A DNA stretch of 64,000 nt from Anaerolineaceae bacterium (GCA_003569365.1 BGOS01000024.1:42964-106963), one strand, 5' to 3'; positions 46,448 to 56,382 are shown, counted from the first letter of the stretch. Numbers and translations are program-made. The notes: generated by a model not told the origin, from the sequence alone.

Positions 46448-48688
46448 ATGTCAACTGAACTAAGCCGTTGGTTGCGCAATAGCGCTGCCGCACACTGCGC
46501 CATTCTGGCCGGGTTGTGGGCCCTGTTCTTCTGGCGCTACTTTGCAGCGCCGCCCAACCAAGTGGTTTTTCCGGATGGCGACTTCACGCAGCAGTTTTTT
46601 GTTTTTCGCTCACTGGCTTTTCGCGAGCTTGTGGCCGGACGCTTGCCGCTGTGGACCGACTGCTTCTTTGGCGGCTATCCATTCCATGCCGACCCGCAAG
46701 CGCAGCTGTTTTATCCGCCGGTTTGGCTGAGCTTTGGCGCGCTGCGGCTGTTGGGCTACGGCCATTTCCCGCTGCTGGCACTCACCGCCGAAACGGTTGC
46801 ACATTATTTAATTGCCGGCCTCGGCGCTTACGCATTTCTGCGCGCCGAAACTGGCCGCGGCTTGGCAGCACTTGCCGGTGCGCTTGTGTTCACCTTCGGC
46901 GGGTACCTCACTGGCTACCCGCCGCTGCAAACCGGCATCCTGGAAACGGCAGCGTGGCTGCCGTTGCTGCTACTTGCGATGCGGCGCCTGGCTGTGAATA
47001 CCGGTGCAGCCTCGCGCGCCATCGCATGCGGCCTGCTGGCATTGATGTTTTTCGCCGGCCACCCGCAAAGTTTTATGCTGTGCGCGTACCTGGCAATTGC
47101 ATACTTTTTATTTTGCGGGCGCGCTGCGGGCAGCCAATGGCGGGCGCTGCTGTGGCGGCTGGCACCGGTAGTGCTGCTGGGCGCGCTAATCAGCGCAGTG
47201 CAGCTGCTGCCGCAGGCCCAATACCTCACGCTGTCCACGCGCAGCAGCCTGCCGTATGCAGAGCTGGCGCATGGCTTTCCGCTGCAAGATCTGGCGCAGC
47301 TTGTAGTTACCGGCCTCGTCAGCCGCTGGCAGCCGTTGTTTATGGGCATTCTGGGGTTGACGCTGGCATTGCTGGCAGCGACTGCCGTGCCAACCGCTGC
47401 CGTGCGCTTTTGGGTGGCAACGGTGCTGGCCGGCGCGCTGCTTAGTTTTGGCAGCAGCCAAGGCGCGTACGGGCTGGCGTACTGGATATTGCCGGGCTAC
47501 AGCCTCTTCCGCGGGCAGGAGCGCGCAGCCCTGATTGTGGCAATGGGCAGCGCTGCGCTAGTGGCGCATGGCGCTGCGTTGCTGCTGGGCCCGCTGCCGC
47601 GCCACAGCCGGCGCGCGGCTGCAAAAGCAGCGCGGCTGCTGCGGGCGCTGACGCTGCCCGTGATTGTGCTGCTGATTGCGGTGGTGCTGCTGGCACGCGC
47701 GGATGCAATCAAATGGGGCGACCTGCCGCCGCGCTTCGGGCTGCTGCTGCTGGGCGTGGCGCTGGCAGCCATCACACTGGCAGCACGCCCGCTGCGCGCC
47801 TGGTTCCCGGGGGTGCTGCTAACGGTGCTGGCGCTCGAGCTGTTCGCCGCAAACAGCGCCACAAATGCTGCGGCCCCGTTTGAAACATATCCATACCGGC
47901 CGATGCTTGACGCACTGCAGAAAGATGCCGGTACTGGCCGCTGGTTCCGTGTGCAAGATGATGCGCGCATGAACGGGCACTGGGCGTGCATGTACGGCTT
48001 GCGCGAGTGGGGCGGCATTTCGCCGATCCGGCCGCGCATGTGGATGGAGTTTGACACGTACGCGGCCGAGGATGTGCGCTTCAAGCTGCTGGGCGTGGAC
48101 TATCTGGTGTCTTGGAAGATGGACCCGGGCACGCGCGAGGGACTGCCGCTGGCAGCGCAAACGCTGTATCACGGGCCAGCACCAGAGGGCGATGCCAAGG
48201 TGTACCGCCTGCCCTTCACAGCACAGCGCGCCTGGGTGGCCGGCAAGCTGCAGCGCACAGCCAGCCCGGAAGAACAATGGCAGCTTCTGCGCACGCCCGG
48301 CTTTGATGCGCTGGGCACCGCGCTGGTAGAAGCGGCAGCAGCGCCGGCACTGCTGCCAAGTACCGGGAGTGCCCAAGTAAACAGTGATCAGCCCGGTGCA
48401 CTGCAGCTCACGGTGCAGAGCGCTGCGCCGGGGCTGCTGGTTGTATCCGAAGCCTGGTACCCGGGCTGGATGGCAAGCGTCAACGGAGCTGCGTGGCAGC
48501 CGAGCATCCCGGTAAATGGTTTTGTGCAGGGCGTGGCGCTGCCCAGCGCCGGAACCCATACGGTGCAATTGCAGTACCGGCCGCCTGCGCTGCTGTGGGG
48601 CGCAGGGCTGTCGCTGCTGGGTATTGCGCTTGCAGTTCTGCCACTGCTGTGGCGCAAGCCCGGCCGCCGCGCTGCGGACCCAGCTTGA
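46448..48688 (+). CDS. YfhO-like membrane protein
   Basis: About 746 residues and roughly 12 membrane segments. The loop GDFTQQFFVFRSL and GGYPFHADPQAQLFYP near the N-terminus are the YfhO (GT-C-like) signature; YfhO relatives add sugars to lipoteichoic acid or other surface polymers. The C-terminal domain after residue 560 is extracytoplasmic and beta-rich (LLVVSEAWYPGWMASVNG, then a final TM and KPGRR). The ATG at 46448 gives MSTELSRWL. It lies 128 nt after the preceding gene. Confidence 0.78.
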   Translation: MSTELSRWLRNSAAAHCAILAGLWALFFWRYFAAPPNQVVFPDGDFTQQFFVFRSLAFRELVAGRLPLWTDCFFGGYPFHADPQAQLFYPPVWLSFGALRLLGYGHFPLLALTAETVAHYLIAGLGAYAFLRAETGRGLAALAGALVFTFGGYLTGYPPLQTGILETAAWLPLLLLAMRRLAVNTGAASRAIACGLLALMFFAGHPQSFMLCAYLAIAYFLFCGRAAGSQWRALLWRLAPVVLLGALISAVQLLPQAQYLTLSTRSSLPYAELAHGFPLQDLAQLVVTGLVSRWQPLFMGILGLTLALLAATAVPTAAVRFWVATVLAGALLSFGSSQGAYGLAYWILPGYSLFRGQERAALIVAMGSAALVAHGAALLLGPLPRHSRRAAAKAARLLRALTLPVIVLLIAVVLLARADAIKWGDLPPRFGLLLLGVALAAITLAARPLRAWFPGVLLTVLALELFAANSATNAAAPFETYPYRPMLDALQKDAGTGRWFRVQDDARMNGHWACMYGLREWGGISPIRPRMWMEFDTYAAEDVRFKLLGVDYLVSWKMDPGTREGLPLAAQTLYHGPAPEGDAKVYRLPFTAQRAWVAGKLQRTASPEEQWQLLRTPGFDALGTALVEAAAAPALLPSTGSAQVNSDQPGALQLTVQSAAPGLLVVSEAWYPGWMASVNGAAWQPSIPVNGFVQGVALPSAGTHTVQLQYRPPALLWGAGLSLLGIALAVLPLLWRKPGRRAADPA

Positions 48689-48761
48689 TGGCAGTCTGTC
48701 GCGCAGCGCGATGGCGCTTGCGCCGGGCCGCGCAGCCTTGCGCGCGCTGACTGCCGCAACC

Positions 48762-50216
48762 ATGCAGACAACCAGCAGCCCGCAATCAGACACCCGCTGG
48801 CAGCAAGCGCCGCTGTTGCTGGGCGCTGCCATCGCCGGGTTGGCCGTACTGGCGGGAGCCTTGCTTGGCTATGCCGGCCCGCTTGTAACGCTGGCTGTTT
48901 TTGGCACGCTGGTTCTAGTGCTGTGGGCGCTTGCCAGTTTGGAGGTTGCGCTCTGCGCAGTACTTGCCATCATCACGCTGCTGCCATTCGGCACTTTGCC
49001 GTTCAAGTTTGTGCTCACGCTTACGCTGCTGGATGTGGCGCTGGCGGGCGCGCTGTTCGTCTACTTGTGCCAGTGGATGGCGGGCTACCGCCGCCACCTG
49101 CTCGTGACGCCGGCGCACGCGCCACTGCTGGCGTTTGCGATGGTGTGCATAGTGGCTTTCATAAGCGCGCTGACGCACACTGCCTTCACGCCCAATCTGG
49201 CGCGCCGCTTTGTGGAGTTTCTGCTGAGCGTGTTCTTTGCCGTGCTGGTAGTAGAGCACACGCGCACGCTGCGCGAGCTGAACCGCCTGCTGCGCGTGCT
49301 GCTGCTGCTGGGCAGCGCCACTGCCGGCGTTGCGCTTGTGCTTTACTTGCTGCCGCCCGCAGTCAGCGAACGCGGCCTCAACTCCCTCGGCCGCCTCGGC
49401 TATCCCACCGGCAGCGTGCTGCGTTATGTGGAGGATGATTCTGAAAACGCACAGCGCGCCATCGGCACGGCGGTGGACCCCAACGCACTGGGCGGCATGC
49501 TGGCCGTATTGGGTGCGCTGGCTGCCGCCCAGCTGGCAGCTGCCCGCCCATTGGCCGGACGGCGCTGGCCGGCCTACTTGCTGCTGGCCCTGATTGCCAC
49601 AACGTTGCTGCTCACCTTCTCGCGCGCTGCAATGGCCAGCCTGCTGATTGCGTTTCTGGGAATAGCGCTGTTGCAGCAGCGCCGACTGCTGTGGCTGCTG
49701 GCGCTCTGCGCGGGGCTGGTGCTGCTACTGCCGCAGGCACAAGCTTATGTGCTGCACTTTGGTGCCGGCCTGCGCGGCGCGGACCTCGCCACGCAAATGC
49801 GCTTTGGGGAATACAAGGACGCGCTTGAACTTATCGGACGCTACCCATTTCTCGGGGTTGGCTTTGGCGGAGCGCCGGATGTTGATTTGTATCTGGGTGT
49901 GTCCAGTGCGTATCTTTTAATGGCGGAGCAGACGGGGCTGCTGGGCCTCGCAGCTTTTGCGCTGGTGCTGGCCACAACGCTGGGCTGGGGCGCCAGCCAC
50001 GCCCGTAACGCACTGCGCAGCGCAGCGCTTGCGCCAGCATGGCTTGGCGCACATGCCGCATTGGTAGCTGCACTTGTGATCAGCATCTTCGACCACTACT
50101 TTGTGCATCTGGAATTTCATCCGCTGCAAACATTGTTTTGGCTGGTGTTGGGCTTGGCACTCGCCGCCACCCGGCTGGCAAGCCTGCCGGAAGGTCACGC
50201 TGCGCTAAGCGCGTAA
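48762..50216 (+). CDS. O-antigen ligase/polymerase-like (Wzy_C) membrane protein
   Basis: About 12 hydrophobic helices in 484 residues. Marks of the WaaL/Wzy_C family are the central loop with VDPNALGGMLAVLGALAAAQ, the FSRAAMASLL helix and the late YPFLGVGFGGAPDV, followed by DHYFVHLEFHPLQTLFWL. It ligates or polymerises surface polysaccharide repeat units. The start is uncertain: ATG 48762 (MQTTSSPQSD) or 48711, as no Shine-Dalgarno is clear. It is the last gene of the core region, after which composition and gene density change. Confidence 0.75.
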   Translation: MQTTSSPQSDTRWQQAPLLLGAAIAGLAVLAGALLGYAGPLVTLAVFGTLVLVLWALASLEVALCAVLAIITLLPFGTLPFKFVLTLTLLDVALAGALFVYLCQWMAGYRRHLLVTPAHAPLLAFAMVCIVAFISALTHTAFTPNLARRFVEFLLSVFFAVLVVEHTRTLRELNRLLRVLLLLGSATAGVALVLYLLPPAVSERGLNSLGRLGYPTGSVLRYVEDDSENAQRAIGTAVDPNALGGMLAVLGALAAAQLAAARPLAGRRWPAYLLLALIATTLLLTFSRAAMASLLIAFLGIALLQQRRLLWLLALCAGLVLLLPQAQAYVLHFGAGLRGADLATQMRFGEYKDALELIGRYPFLGVGFGGAPDVDLYLGVSSAYLLMAEQTGLLGLAAFALVLATTLGWGASHARNALRSAALAPAWLGAHAALVAALVISIFDHYFVHLEFHPLQTLFWLVLGLALAATRLASLPEGHAALSA

Positions 50217-50487
50217 CTAAAGCTACAACTTGTTTTGGCAGGACAGCCACCTGCCCTGCTTTGCCAGCCCTTGCGACCGCCGAGCCCGCGCGCCGGCGCG
50301 CCAGCCATATCTCCAATTTTTGCTGCACCACTTGGTACGCCACACTCTGCTCTGGCCGCCGGCGTTGATACACCGCGGCTCGCAGTACTCTGCAACTACC
50401 AGCTGAGCGTGTCCCCGGCACTCCAGCAGCGCGGCACATACTCACGGCCCAAGTTGAAATTCCAGCAGCCGGGCGCGACCATCTGAC

Positions 50488-50540
50488 ACCACACCCGCGC
50501 CCGCTTCAACAGCAACGCGAATCTGCGTTAGCGGTGAGTA
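50488..50540. repeat. 53-bp direct repeat, copy 1 (left side of the cassette)
   Basis: Identical over 53 bases to 61502-61554, same orientation, beginning ACCACACCCGCGCCCG and ending GTTAGCGGTGAGTA. Read on the minus strand it codes for SPLTQIRVAVEAGAGVVS, continuing here to ...FQLGP and a stop. Weaker similarity extends to the left of both copies. It flanks an 11.0-kb block with the catabolic operon. It may be a duplicated scrap of a gene end or a recombination/attachment site. Confidence 0.85.
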
Positions 50541-50807
50541 CATTTAGTTATTAGTTTCAACACAAGGCCACTTCCAAGCATATATAACGGAAAGGAAATT
50601 CAAGCTCTCTTGCACCTCGAAGTAATACGCCCAGCTCCGCAAGAGTCAATGACACTTTGTGCCAGACTTCACCCCACCAATCTCTCATGGCCAGTGACCT
50701 CTTTTGTCACATTTGTTCGATTTTCTGGGGCGTTTGATACGCGTGACAAACGGAAAATGCCCAATGCCTACGATACGGCATTGGCAGCCCACAACACTCA
50801 CCGCAGC

Positions 50808-50907
50808 GCGCCAGCGCCTGATCCACACCTATCCACGCTCCGCCGCATGTGACACTCCTACAGCGCAGTGATACCAGCAAGGAGTCTCGTCAAACTCCCG
50901 ATCCGGT
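50808..50907 (-). mobile_element. Strongly decayed IS91-family element end
   Basis: Aligns by eye with the two better remnants at about 59.5 and 62.9 kb (shared CTGATCC-ACACCTATCCACGCTCC, then GTCAAACTC). On the minus strand the C-terminal motif LEFDQTLGW is reduced to REFDETPCW and the stop is lost. Too degraded for any function. Confidence 0.5.
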
Positions 50908-50990
50908 AGAGATGAGCTCGCAGGCTATTACCCACTTTCCGCAAAACCTTGATTGTTATCTTGTTGACATGCACAGCAGCGATATTACTG

Positions 50991-51788
50991 CTAATTCCAT
51001 GCAGGAAACTTACTAATCGGAAATATATCAACTTGGGCTGAGCGTTGCTGCGAAAGCAATCCACCATCAACAGTCAAAAAACTACCGCTGATGTAACTGG
51101 CGTCATCTGAAGCCAGAAACAACACTGGGCGTGAAATCTCGCTGACCTCGCCAACGCGCAGTATCGGTATCGTCTCACCGCGAGCAGCCTTCATGTCAGC
51201 ACTCATGCCCTTACTGTCGATTGAGCCGGGCACAATACCACATACCCGCACACCGTATGGGCCAAGGTCAAGCGCCAGCGCCCTTGTAAAGGCTTCAATT
51301 CCGCCTTTGGCTGCGTCGTAAGCAGCGTTGCCACGGTGGGCCCGGGTCGCGCCGCCGCTGGACATATTTATAATGACCCCGCGCCGCTTGCGTGCCATGA
51401 CTTGGGCTGCCCGCACGCTGAAATAGTAAACGCTGTGCAAATTGCTGGCCAAAATTTCATCCCACCAAGCCGCGTCGCTTTCCAGAATATGCCGTTCAGT
51501 ATTTGTAAGTCCGGCATTGTTTACCAGCACATCCACAGTGCCATAAGTCTCCAAAACACGGTCAAACAGTGCGTTCACTTGCACGCTATTGCCAGCATCA
51601 GCCGGCACTGCCAGTGCCAGCCCATTTGCCGTGCAGATCTCGGCAGCCACCAGCGCAGCATTTTCGGCATGTATGTCATTCACAATAACAGTTGCACCGG
51701 CAGCGCCAAAGTGATGCGCAATTGAACGGCCTATTCCAGCCCCCGCTCCTGTTACGATTACAATCTTTTGGTCAAACCGGTAGGTCAT
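50991..51788 (-). CDS. Short-chain dehydrogenase/reductase
   Basis: NAD(P)-dependent oxidoreductase with the classical SDR pattern: TGAGAGIG (13-20) cofactor loop, VNNAG (89-93), catalytic Ser143/144 (INMSSGG), Tyr157 and Lys161 (YDAAKGG). Asp38 after the second strand (IVNDIH) suggests NAD preference. 265 residues. Last gene of the operon; its start codon lies immediately next to the flavoprotein stop. It could interconvert an alcohol and an aldehyde or ketone produced by the upstream enzymes. The substrate is unknown. Confidence 0.88.
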   Translation of the reverse strand: MTYRFDQKIVIVTGAGAGIGRSIAHHFGAAGATVIVNDIHAENAALVAAEICTANGLALAVPADAGNSVQVNALFDRVLETYGTVDVLVNNAGLTNTERHILESDAAWWDEILASNLHSVYYFSVRAAQVMARKRRGVIINMSSGGATRAHRGNAAYDAAKGGIEAFTRALALDLGPYGVRVCGIVPGSIDSKGMSADMKAARGETIPILRVGEVSEISRPVLFLASDDASYISGSFLTVDGGLLSQQRSAQVDIFPISKFPAWN

Positions 51789-52958
51789 CTATTGCAGCTC
51801 CAAATTTTTTGTGGTGTGCTTGGCCATATGTAATGCTGATCTGGTGATTTGAAATCGACTGATGTCGTGCTGCGTCTTGCCGGAAAGGGCCAAGTCGGTC
51901 AAGATTTCACCGATAACACTCGCAAACTTAAATCCATGCCCCGAACACGGGGATGCAATCACAATCTGCGGGTACTCCGGATGCCGGTCAATAATAAAGT
52001 CCTCATCCGGGGTCATGCTGTACCGGCAACTTGTGGTTTCCACAATCTCCCCGCTCAGTCCGTTCATTAATTTCATAGCCCAGTCAATTGCAACCTGCAG
52101 TTGTGGCAGATCAACCGGTCGATCCGGGTCGTTAGCTGCCACTGGCGTGCCAATTCGGTCGACCATAAACTTGGGTGCGGTGTGGTTGTAAATCGGAAAG
52201 GCCGATCCCAAACTAGTGCTACCGGCATAGCGCTGCAAAGCCAATGGAAACCGCCCAATACTGTAATCCGCCGGATTTTTTGCGGCAAGGAACACCACCT
52301 GCTCGCGCGAAACCTGCAAATGAAGATTAATTCCAAGCGCATTTAACATTGGCAGGCTCCACGAGCCTGCGCATAGCACCACACTATCGGCCTCGTAATG
52401 ACCCGCCTGAGTGGTGACCCGCACGCCAGTCGGCTGCGGTGCAATCTCTGTCACCTGCTCGTTCTGATGCAAACTCGCCCCATGCACCACAGCGCGGTCG
52501 GCAAAGGTACGCACACATTTTTCGGCTGCCAACATACTGTAGTCGCCTTGATAAAACCCGATGCTATTTTCAGGGGGATTGAACTGTGGGTAGCGATAGC
52601 GAATTTCGGCGGCATCGAGCGCATCGTAGGCAATTCCGAGCGCAGCGTAGTTCGCGCCAATCTCTGCGAGGCCGTGCGCATCCGGCGCGCCAAAATCCAA
52701 GCCGCCCACGCGTACAAGCAACGATTGCCCGGCTTCGGATTCCAGCTCATGCCACCGCTCAAATGCGGTTTGGGCGAGCACTACGTAGTCGGTGGTCTCA
52801 TATGCCAGGCGAATAATGCGCGATGGCCCATGCGAGCTGCCCAGGGTATGCCCGATTTGAAATTGATCAATCAGGCGCACCTGCGCTCCGCGTTTGGCCA
52901 AATAGTACGCCGTCGATGTACCTATGACACCCGCTCCAATCACAATAACATTAGTCAT
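51789..52958 (-). CDS. Sarcosine-oxidase-type flavoprotein (MSOX/MTOX family)
   Basis: FAD-dependent amine oxidase of the monomeric sarcosine/N-methyltryptophan oxidase family. GAGVIGTSTAYYLAKRG is the Rossmann FAD loop, followed by the family signature SSHGPSRIIRLAYE. Cys311 (TTSCRYSMTPDEDF) matches the Cys that holds FAD covalently in MSOX. Arg50 and Lys344 (HGFKFAS) match the substrate-carboxylate ligands. The O2-activating Lys263 (APKFMVDRIG) is kept, but the active-site His four positions later is Asp267. So an N-alkyl amino acid is likely, perhaps not sarcosine itself. 389 residues. Confidence 0.88.
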   Translation of the reverse strand: MTNVIVIGAGVIGTSTAYYLAKRGAQVRLIDQFQIGHTLGSSHGPSRIIRLAYETTDYVVLAQTAFERWHELESEAGQSLLVRVGGLDFGAPDAHGLAEIGANYAALGIAYDALDAAEIRYRYPQFNPPENSIGFYQGDYSMLAAEKCVRTFADRAVVHGASLHQNEQVTEIAPQPTGVRVTTQAGHYEADSVVLCAGSWSLPMLNALGINLHLQVSREQVVFLAAKNPADYSIGRFPLALQRYAGSTSLGSAFPIYNHTAPKFMVDRIGTPVAANDPDRPVDLPQLQVAIDWAMKLMNGLSGEIVETTSCRYSMTPDEDFIIDRHPEYPQIVIASPCSGHGFKFASVIGEILTDLALSGKTQHDISRFQITRSALHMAKHTTKNLELQ

Positions 52959-52996
52959 GTTTTGTTTGTCGCTTGGTTCGCTCTTGCTTCCATCTC

Positions 52997-54649
52997 TTAA
53001 TTCTGATCTGGTGCCGTCAATTCAATCAACGCCGACCGATGCGCAGATTCCGCCAGTGCACGCTCAAATGCGGCGGCAACATCTGTGGTTCGCGTCACGC
53101 GTTCAGCATATGCCCCAAACGCCTGTGCGTACAAAACAAAATCCGGGTTCTGCAAGCCTGTGCCGATTGCACGATTGGGGAAGCGCCGCTCCTGATGCGT
53201 TCGGATGGTGCCATAGCAGGTGTTATTCCATACAATCACAAGGATCGGCGCACCATATTGCTGCGCAGTAGCGAGCTCTTGCGCGTGCATCAGGAAGCAG
53301 CCATCACCCGCAAACGACACCACCGTACGCTGCGGCCAGGCAAGTTTGCATGCAACTGCCGCCGGCACTCCATAGCCCATCGTGCCGTTAACCGGTGCCA
53401 CTTGTGAGCGAAATGTGCTAAACCGGCTGTAGCGATGCACCAGCGCAGTGTAGTTGCCCGCCCCATTTGTAATGATGGCATCACCCGGCAGGCGAGCCTG
53501 AATGTGCGCCACAGCCATACCCCAGTCAATTGCAGGTGCCCCGGTTGTAGATGCTTTATTCACGGGCGCAGCCTGGCGGTAGTGTTCGTACTCGGCGCGG
53601 CCTTCGCGCAGCCATGCCCCCCAGCGTGCGCCATTTACCGGTGCCATGTCGTATGCGGCTGCTGCAAACTCCGCCATGCCGCTGACCATGCTCAGTGTCG
53701 GCTGATACACCCGCCCCAACTGCGATGGCTCGGGCAATACGTGCACCAGCTTTTGTTGCGCCACGGGAACTTTTAGCAAGGTGTAATCCTGCGTAACCAT
53801 TTCGCTCAATCGGTCACCGACTGCCACAATCAGGTCGGCACGGGCCACGCGCTGGTTAAGCTGCGGGTTGCCACCCACCCCCAACGCGCCAATGTATTCC
53901 GGCGCATCGTTATCAAAGATGTCCTGAGCCCTGAACGAAGCGACGGCCGGCAACCCATTGCGCTCCACAAACACGCGCAGGTTATGCGTTGACTGAATTG
54001 ACCAGCCGCCGCCACCGGCAATCAGCAACGGGCGCTGTGCCTGCAAAAGGAGCTGCTGAAACACTGCGAATTGGGTGGCACTGGGCGCAGCGTGCGCGGG
54101 TTCATAGCGGAGCGCATCGGACACGGCCACTTGCTCTGCCTGCATATCTTCGGGCAACGCAATTACAACTGGCCCTGGGCGGCCAGAACATGCAATCATG
54201 AACGCCCGCGCAAGCAGCTCGGGAATTCGGCGCGGGTCGTCAATTTGCACCGCCCATTTACACACCGGCCCAAATAGTTGAACAAAGTCAACTTCCTGAA
54301 ATGCTTCGCGGCCCACAAATGGGCGCGCTACTTGCCCAATCAAAAGGATCAACGGGGTTTCATCGTGAAATGCAGTATGGATCCCGCACATTGCATTGCT
54401 TGCCCCAGGGCCGCGGGTCACCAGACAAATTCCAGGTGTACCGGTGACCTTGGCATAAGCCTCAGCCATAAACGCCGCACCGCCCTCATGCCGGGCGCTA
54501 ATTAGCTGAATGCAATCCCGTCGTTCATACAGCGCATCCAATATATCGAGATAGCTTTCACCTGGCACACAAAATGCCATCGTCGCGCCATGAATCACCA
54601 ATTGGTCCACGAGCACTTGCGCTGCACTGCGAACAGTTAAATTCATCAT
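52997..54649 (-). CDS. Thiamine diphosphate-dependent enzyme (acetolactate synthase-like)
   Basis: Large ThDP family with N-terminal Pyr domain (Glu55 in SARHEGGAAFMAEAYA), a middle domain and the C-terminal PP domain (GDGCFLMHAQELA...VWNN, the GDG-N motif). 550 residues. The family includes acetolactate synthase, benzoylformate decarboxylase, oxalyl-CoA decarboxylase and sugar-acid enzymes. The phenylalanine/alanine-rich active-site context does not allow assignment to one. It overlaps hyuB by 4 nt, so it is part of the same operon. Biosynthetic ilvB is unlikely because no small subunit gene is present. A decarboxylase or carboligase acting on a 2-oxo acid from the pathway is inferred. Confidence 0.88.
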   Translation of the reverse strand: MMNLTVRSAAQVLVDQLVIHGATMAFCVPGESYLDILDALYERRDCIQLISARHEGGAAFMAEAYAKVTGTPGICLVTRGPGASNAMCGIHTAFHDETPLILLIGQVARPFVGREAFQEVDFVQLFGPVCKWAVQIDDPRRIPELLARAFMIACSGRPGPVVIALPEDMQAEQVAVSDALRYEPAHAAPSATQFAVFQQLLLQAQRPLLIAGGGGWSIQSTHNLRVFVERNGLPAVASFRAQDIFDNDAPEYIGALGVGGNPQLNQRVARADLIVAVGDRLSEMVTQDYTLLKVPVAQQKLVHVLPEPSQLGRVYQPTLSMVSGMAEFAAAAYDMAPVNGARWGAWLREGRAEYEHYRQAAPVNKASTTGAPAIDWGMAVAHIQARLPGDAIITNGAGNYTALVHRYSRFSTFRSQVAPVNGTMGYGVPAAVACKLAWPQRTVVSFAGDGCFLMHAQELATAQQYGAPILVIVWNNTCYGTIRTHQERRFPNRAIGTGLQNPDFVLYAQAFGAYAERVTRTTDVAAAFERALAESAHRSALIELTAPDQN

Positions 54650-56382
54650 GCTGCCCTAAGTTTTTCTGTCGCCGCCCAATCTACGGCGTAGTCTTTTGGC
54701 AACCGCACCAATTGACTGGGCGCCCCAAGATACCGCACCACCACACCATAATGTCGAACGGCAGCCTCAAGCGACACGTAGCCATTCACCACATCAGCCA
54801 GCACGATCTCAACGGGGCGCTCGTGGGGTGAGCCATACCCGCCTCCGCCCGGCAAATTTAATTGAACGCGTGTCGTGGGCTCCAGCAACACGATTGATTT
54901 GGGCTGCGCCTGCCGTCCATCAGTCAATATAAATTCACCCGCGGCACCAAAGCCCCCCCCTGCCGTTCCAGACGCCGGGAATTTGGTGCGGTCAATCAGA
55001 GGCGACACTTGCCAATCAGCCGCGCTTCGGCTGCCAAATTCGGTCCACTGCCCAAGCCCACCGCGCTGCATGCCCGGCCCGCCGCTGTCCGTTCGCAATT
55101 CGCGGCGGTGCAGCACAATTGGTGTGAGCGATTCAATCACTTCTGCGGGAACGCCCGCAACCCCACTTGGGAAGCCGGTGGCATTCAACCCATCTTTGGT
55201 GGAGCGTGCGCCACTGCCGCCACATTGAAAAACGGTAAAGATATATGGTTCGCCGGTGAGGCGCTTCCCGCGCCAAACACTCATCCAAAGCGGGTCAGCG
55301 CCATTGGCAATCAGTCTGCCGGGCAACACCGGAGCCAAGGCGGAGAAAATAACGCACGGCAAAAAATGCCCGATGATATTACGGCTGGCCACCGGCGCGG
55401 GGTCTATGCAGTTGAGAATACATCCATGCGGCGCCGAGACATGCACTGGTGCAAATGCGCCATCGTTATGAGGCACATCGGGGCAAATCGCAGCTTTCAT
55501 TGCAAACGAGGCGTATGCGTGGGTGTAGTTCAGAACCACATTAATTCCCCAGCGGCTTTGCGGTGAGGACCCGCCAAAATCAATATCGATGTCCTCATCG
55601 CGAATAGTCACTGTGACTTTAATCAAGATGGGATCGTCAAAACCATCGGTCCAAGTTTCATGGGTATACGTGCCATTTGTCAACGACCGAATAGCCAGGC
55701 GCATTGCACGCTCAGAGCGGTCGATGATTGCATCGGACAGCGCCTCAATGTCGTTCAGGCTAAACTCTTCCAGCAAACGAAGCAGTGAACGCCCACCCAC
55801 AGCATTGCTAGACATCTGGGCATACAAGTCACCGATCGTCTCATCCGGCGTGCGCACATTGGATCGAATGATATTTATCAGAACATCATTGGGTACACCG
55901 GCCACAAACAATTTCATAATTGGTATGCGCAGGCCCTCTTCATATACTTCTTTCGCCTCGGCTGAAAACACCCGCCCGCCAATATCGGGTGCATGGCAGC
56001 AAGTTGCAAAGTAAGCGATGGGGCGCCCAAGTTTGAAAATAGGAGTGACAACGGTGAAATCGTTAATTTGACCAGCAGTTTGCCACGGGTCATTCGTGAT
56101 TAGCACATCGCCAGCGCTCAATGTCTCTGGTGGAAACGCCTTCATAAAGTGCTTCATGCCCGTCGCCATTGCATTTATGTGGCCCGGGGTGCCAGTCATC
56201 GACTGGGCCACCATGCGCGCCCTTTGATCAAATACACCGCAGGCTAAATCCTGAGAATCGCGCACCACAGTGCTAAAGGCGGTGCGAATGAGTGCCACTT
56301 GTTGTTCATTGACAACAGCCAAGATCCTATTCCAAAGCACTTCAAGCGTAATTGGGTTTAACCCGGGTACAAGCTTAGTCAT
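54646..56382 (-). CDS. hyuB: Hydantoinase B/oxoprolinase subunit
   Basis: Beta-like subunit of ATP-dependent N-methylhydantoinase/5-oxoprolinase/acetone-carboxylase-type enzymes. Family marks: NPITLEVLWNRILAVVNEQQ, DSQDLACGVFDQRARMVAQS, HINAMATGMKHF, LITNDPWQTAGQINDF and the Gly-rich GGSGARSTKDG. 578 residues. The stop overlaps the next start (ATGA) and its own start overlaps hyuA by 8 nt, so the pair is translated together. The cleaved ring substrate is unknown. Confidence 0.92.
   Translation of the reverse strand: MTKLVPGLNPITLEVLWNRILAVVNEQQVALIRTAFSTVVRDSQDLACGVFDQRARMVAQSMTGTPGHINAMATGMKHFMKAFPPETLSAGDVLITNDPWQTAGQINDFTVVTPIFKLGRPIAYFATCCHAPDIGGRVFSAEAKEVYEEGLRIPIMKLFVAGVPNDVLINIIRSNVRTPDETIGDLYAQMSSNAVGGRSLLRLLEEFSLNDIEALSDAIIDRSERAMRLAIRSLTNGTYTHETWTDGFDDPILIKVTVTIRDEDIDIDFGGSSPQSRWGINVVLNYTHAYASFAMKAAICPDVPHNDGAFAPVHVSAPHGCILNCIDPAPVASRNIIGHFLPCVIFSALAPVLPGRLIANGADPLWMSVWRGKRLTGEPYIFTVFQCGGSGARSTKDGLNATGFPSGVAGVPAEVIESLTPIVLHRRELRTDSGGPGMQRGGLGQWTEFGSRSAADWQVSPLIDRTKFPASGTAGGGFGAAGEFILTDGRQAQPKSIVLLEPTTRVQLNLPGGGGYGSPHERPVEIVLADVVNGYVSLEAAVRHYGVVVRYLGAPSQLVRLPKDYAVDWAATEKLRAA

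Larger units (their letters stand above)
50217..50990. other. 774-nt intergenic region at the core/accessory boundary
   Basis: No convincing gene. It contains the first 53-bp direct repeat (50488-50540), an 8-bp inverted repeat with an 8-nt loop (CCAATGCC...GGCATTGG, 50761-50784, terminator- or terminus-like) and a decayed IS91-type element end (50808-50907). The composition is more AT-rich than the core. Confidence 0.6.

Noticed and set aside
50610..50852. 80-residue plus-strand frame in the boundary region
   Set aside because: It runs across the inverted repeat and into the decayed IS91 end; no motif and no ribosome-binding site.
52997..54649. Assignment of the ThDP gene as biosynthetic acetolactate synthase (ilvB)
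   Set aside because: No ilvN or ilvC nearby and it is embedded in a catabolic operon; the family is too broad for a specific name.
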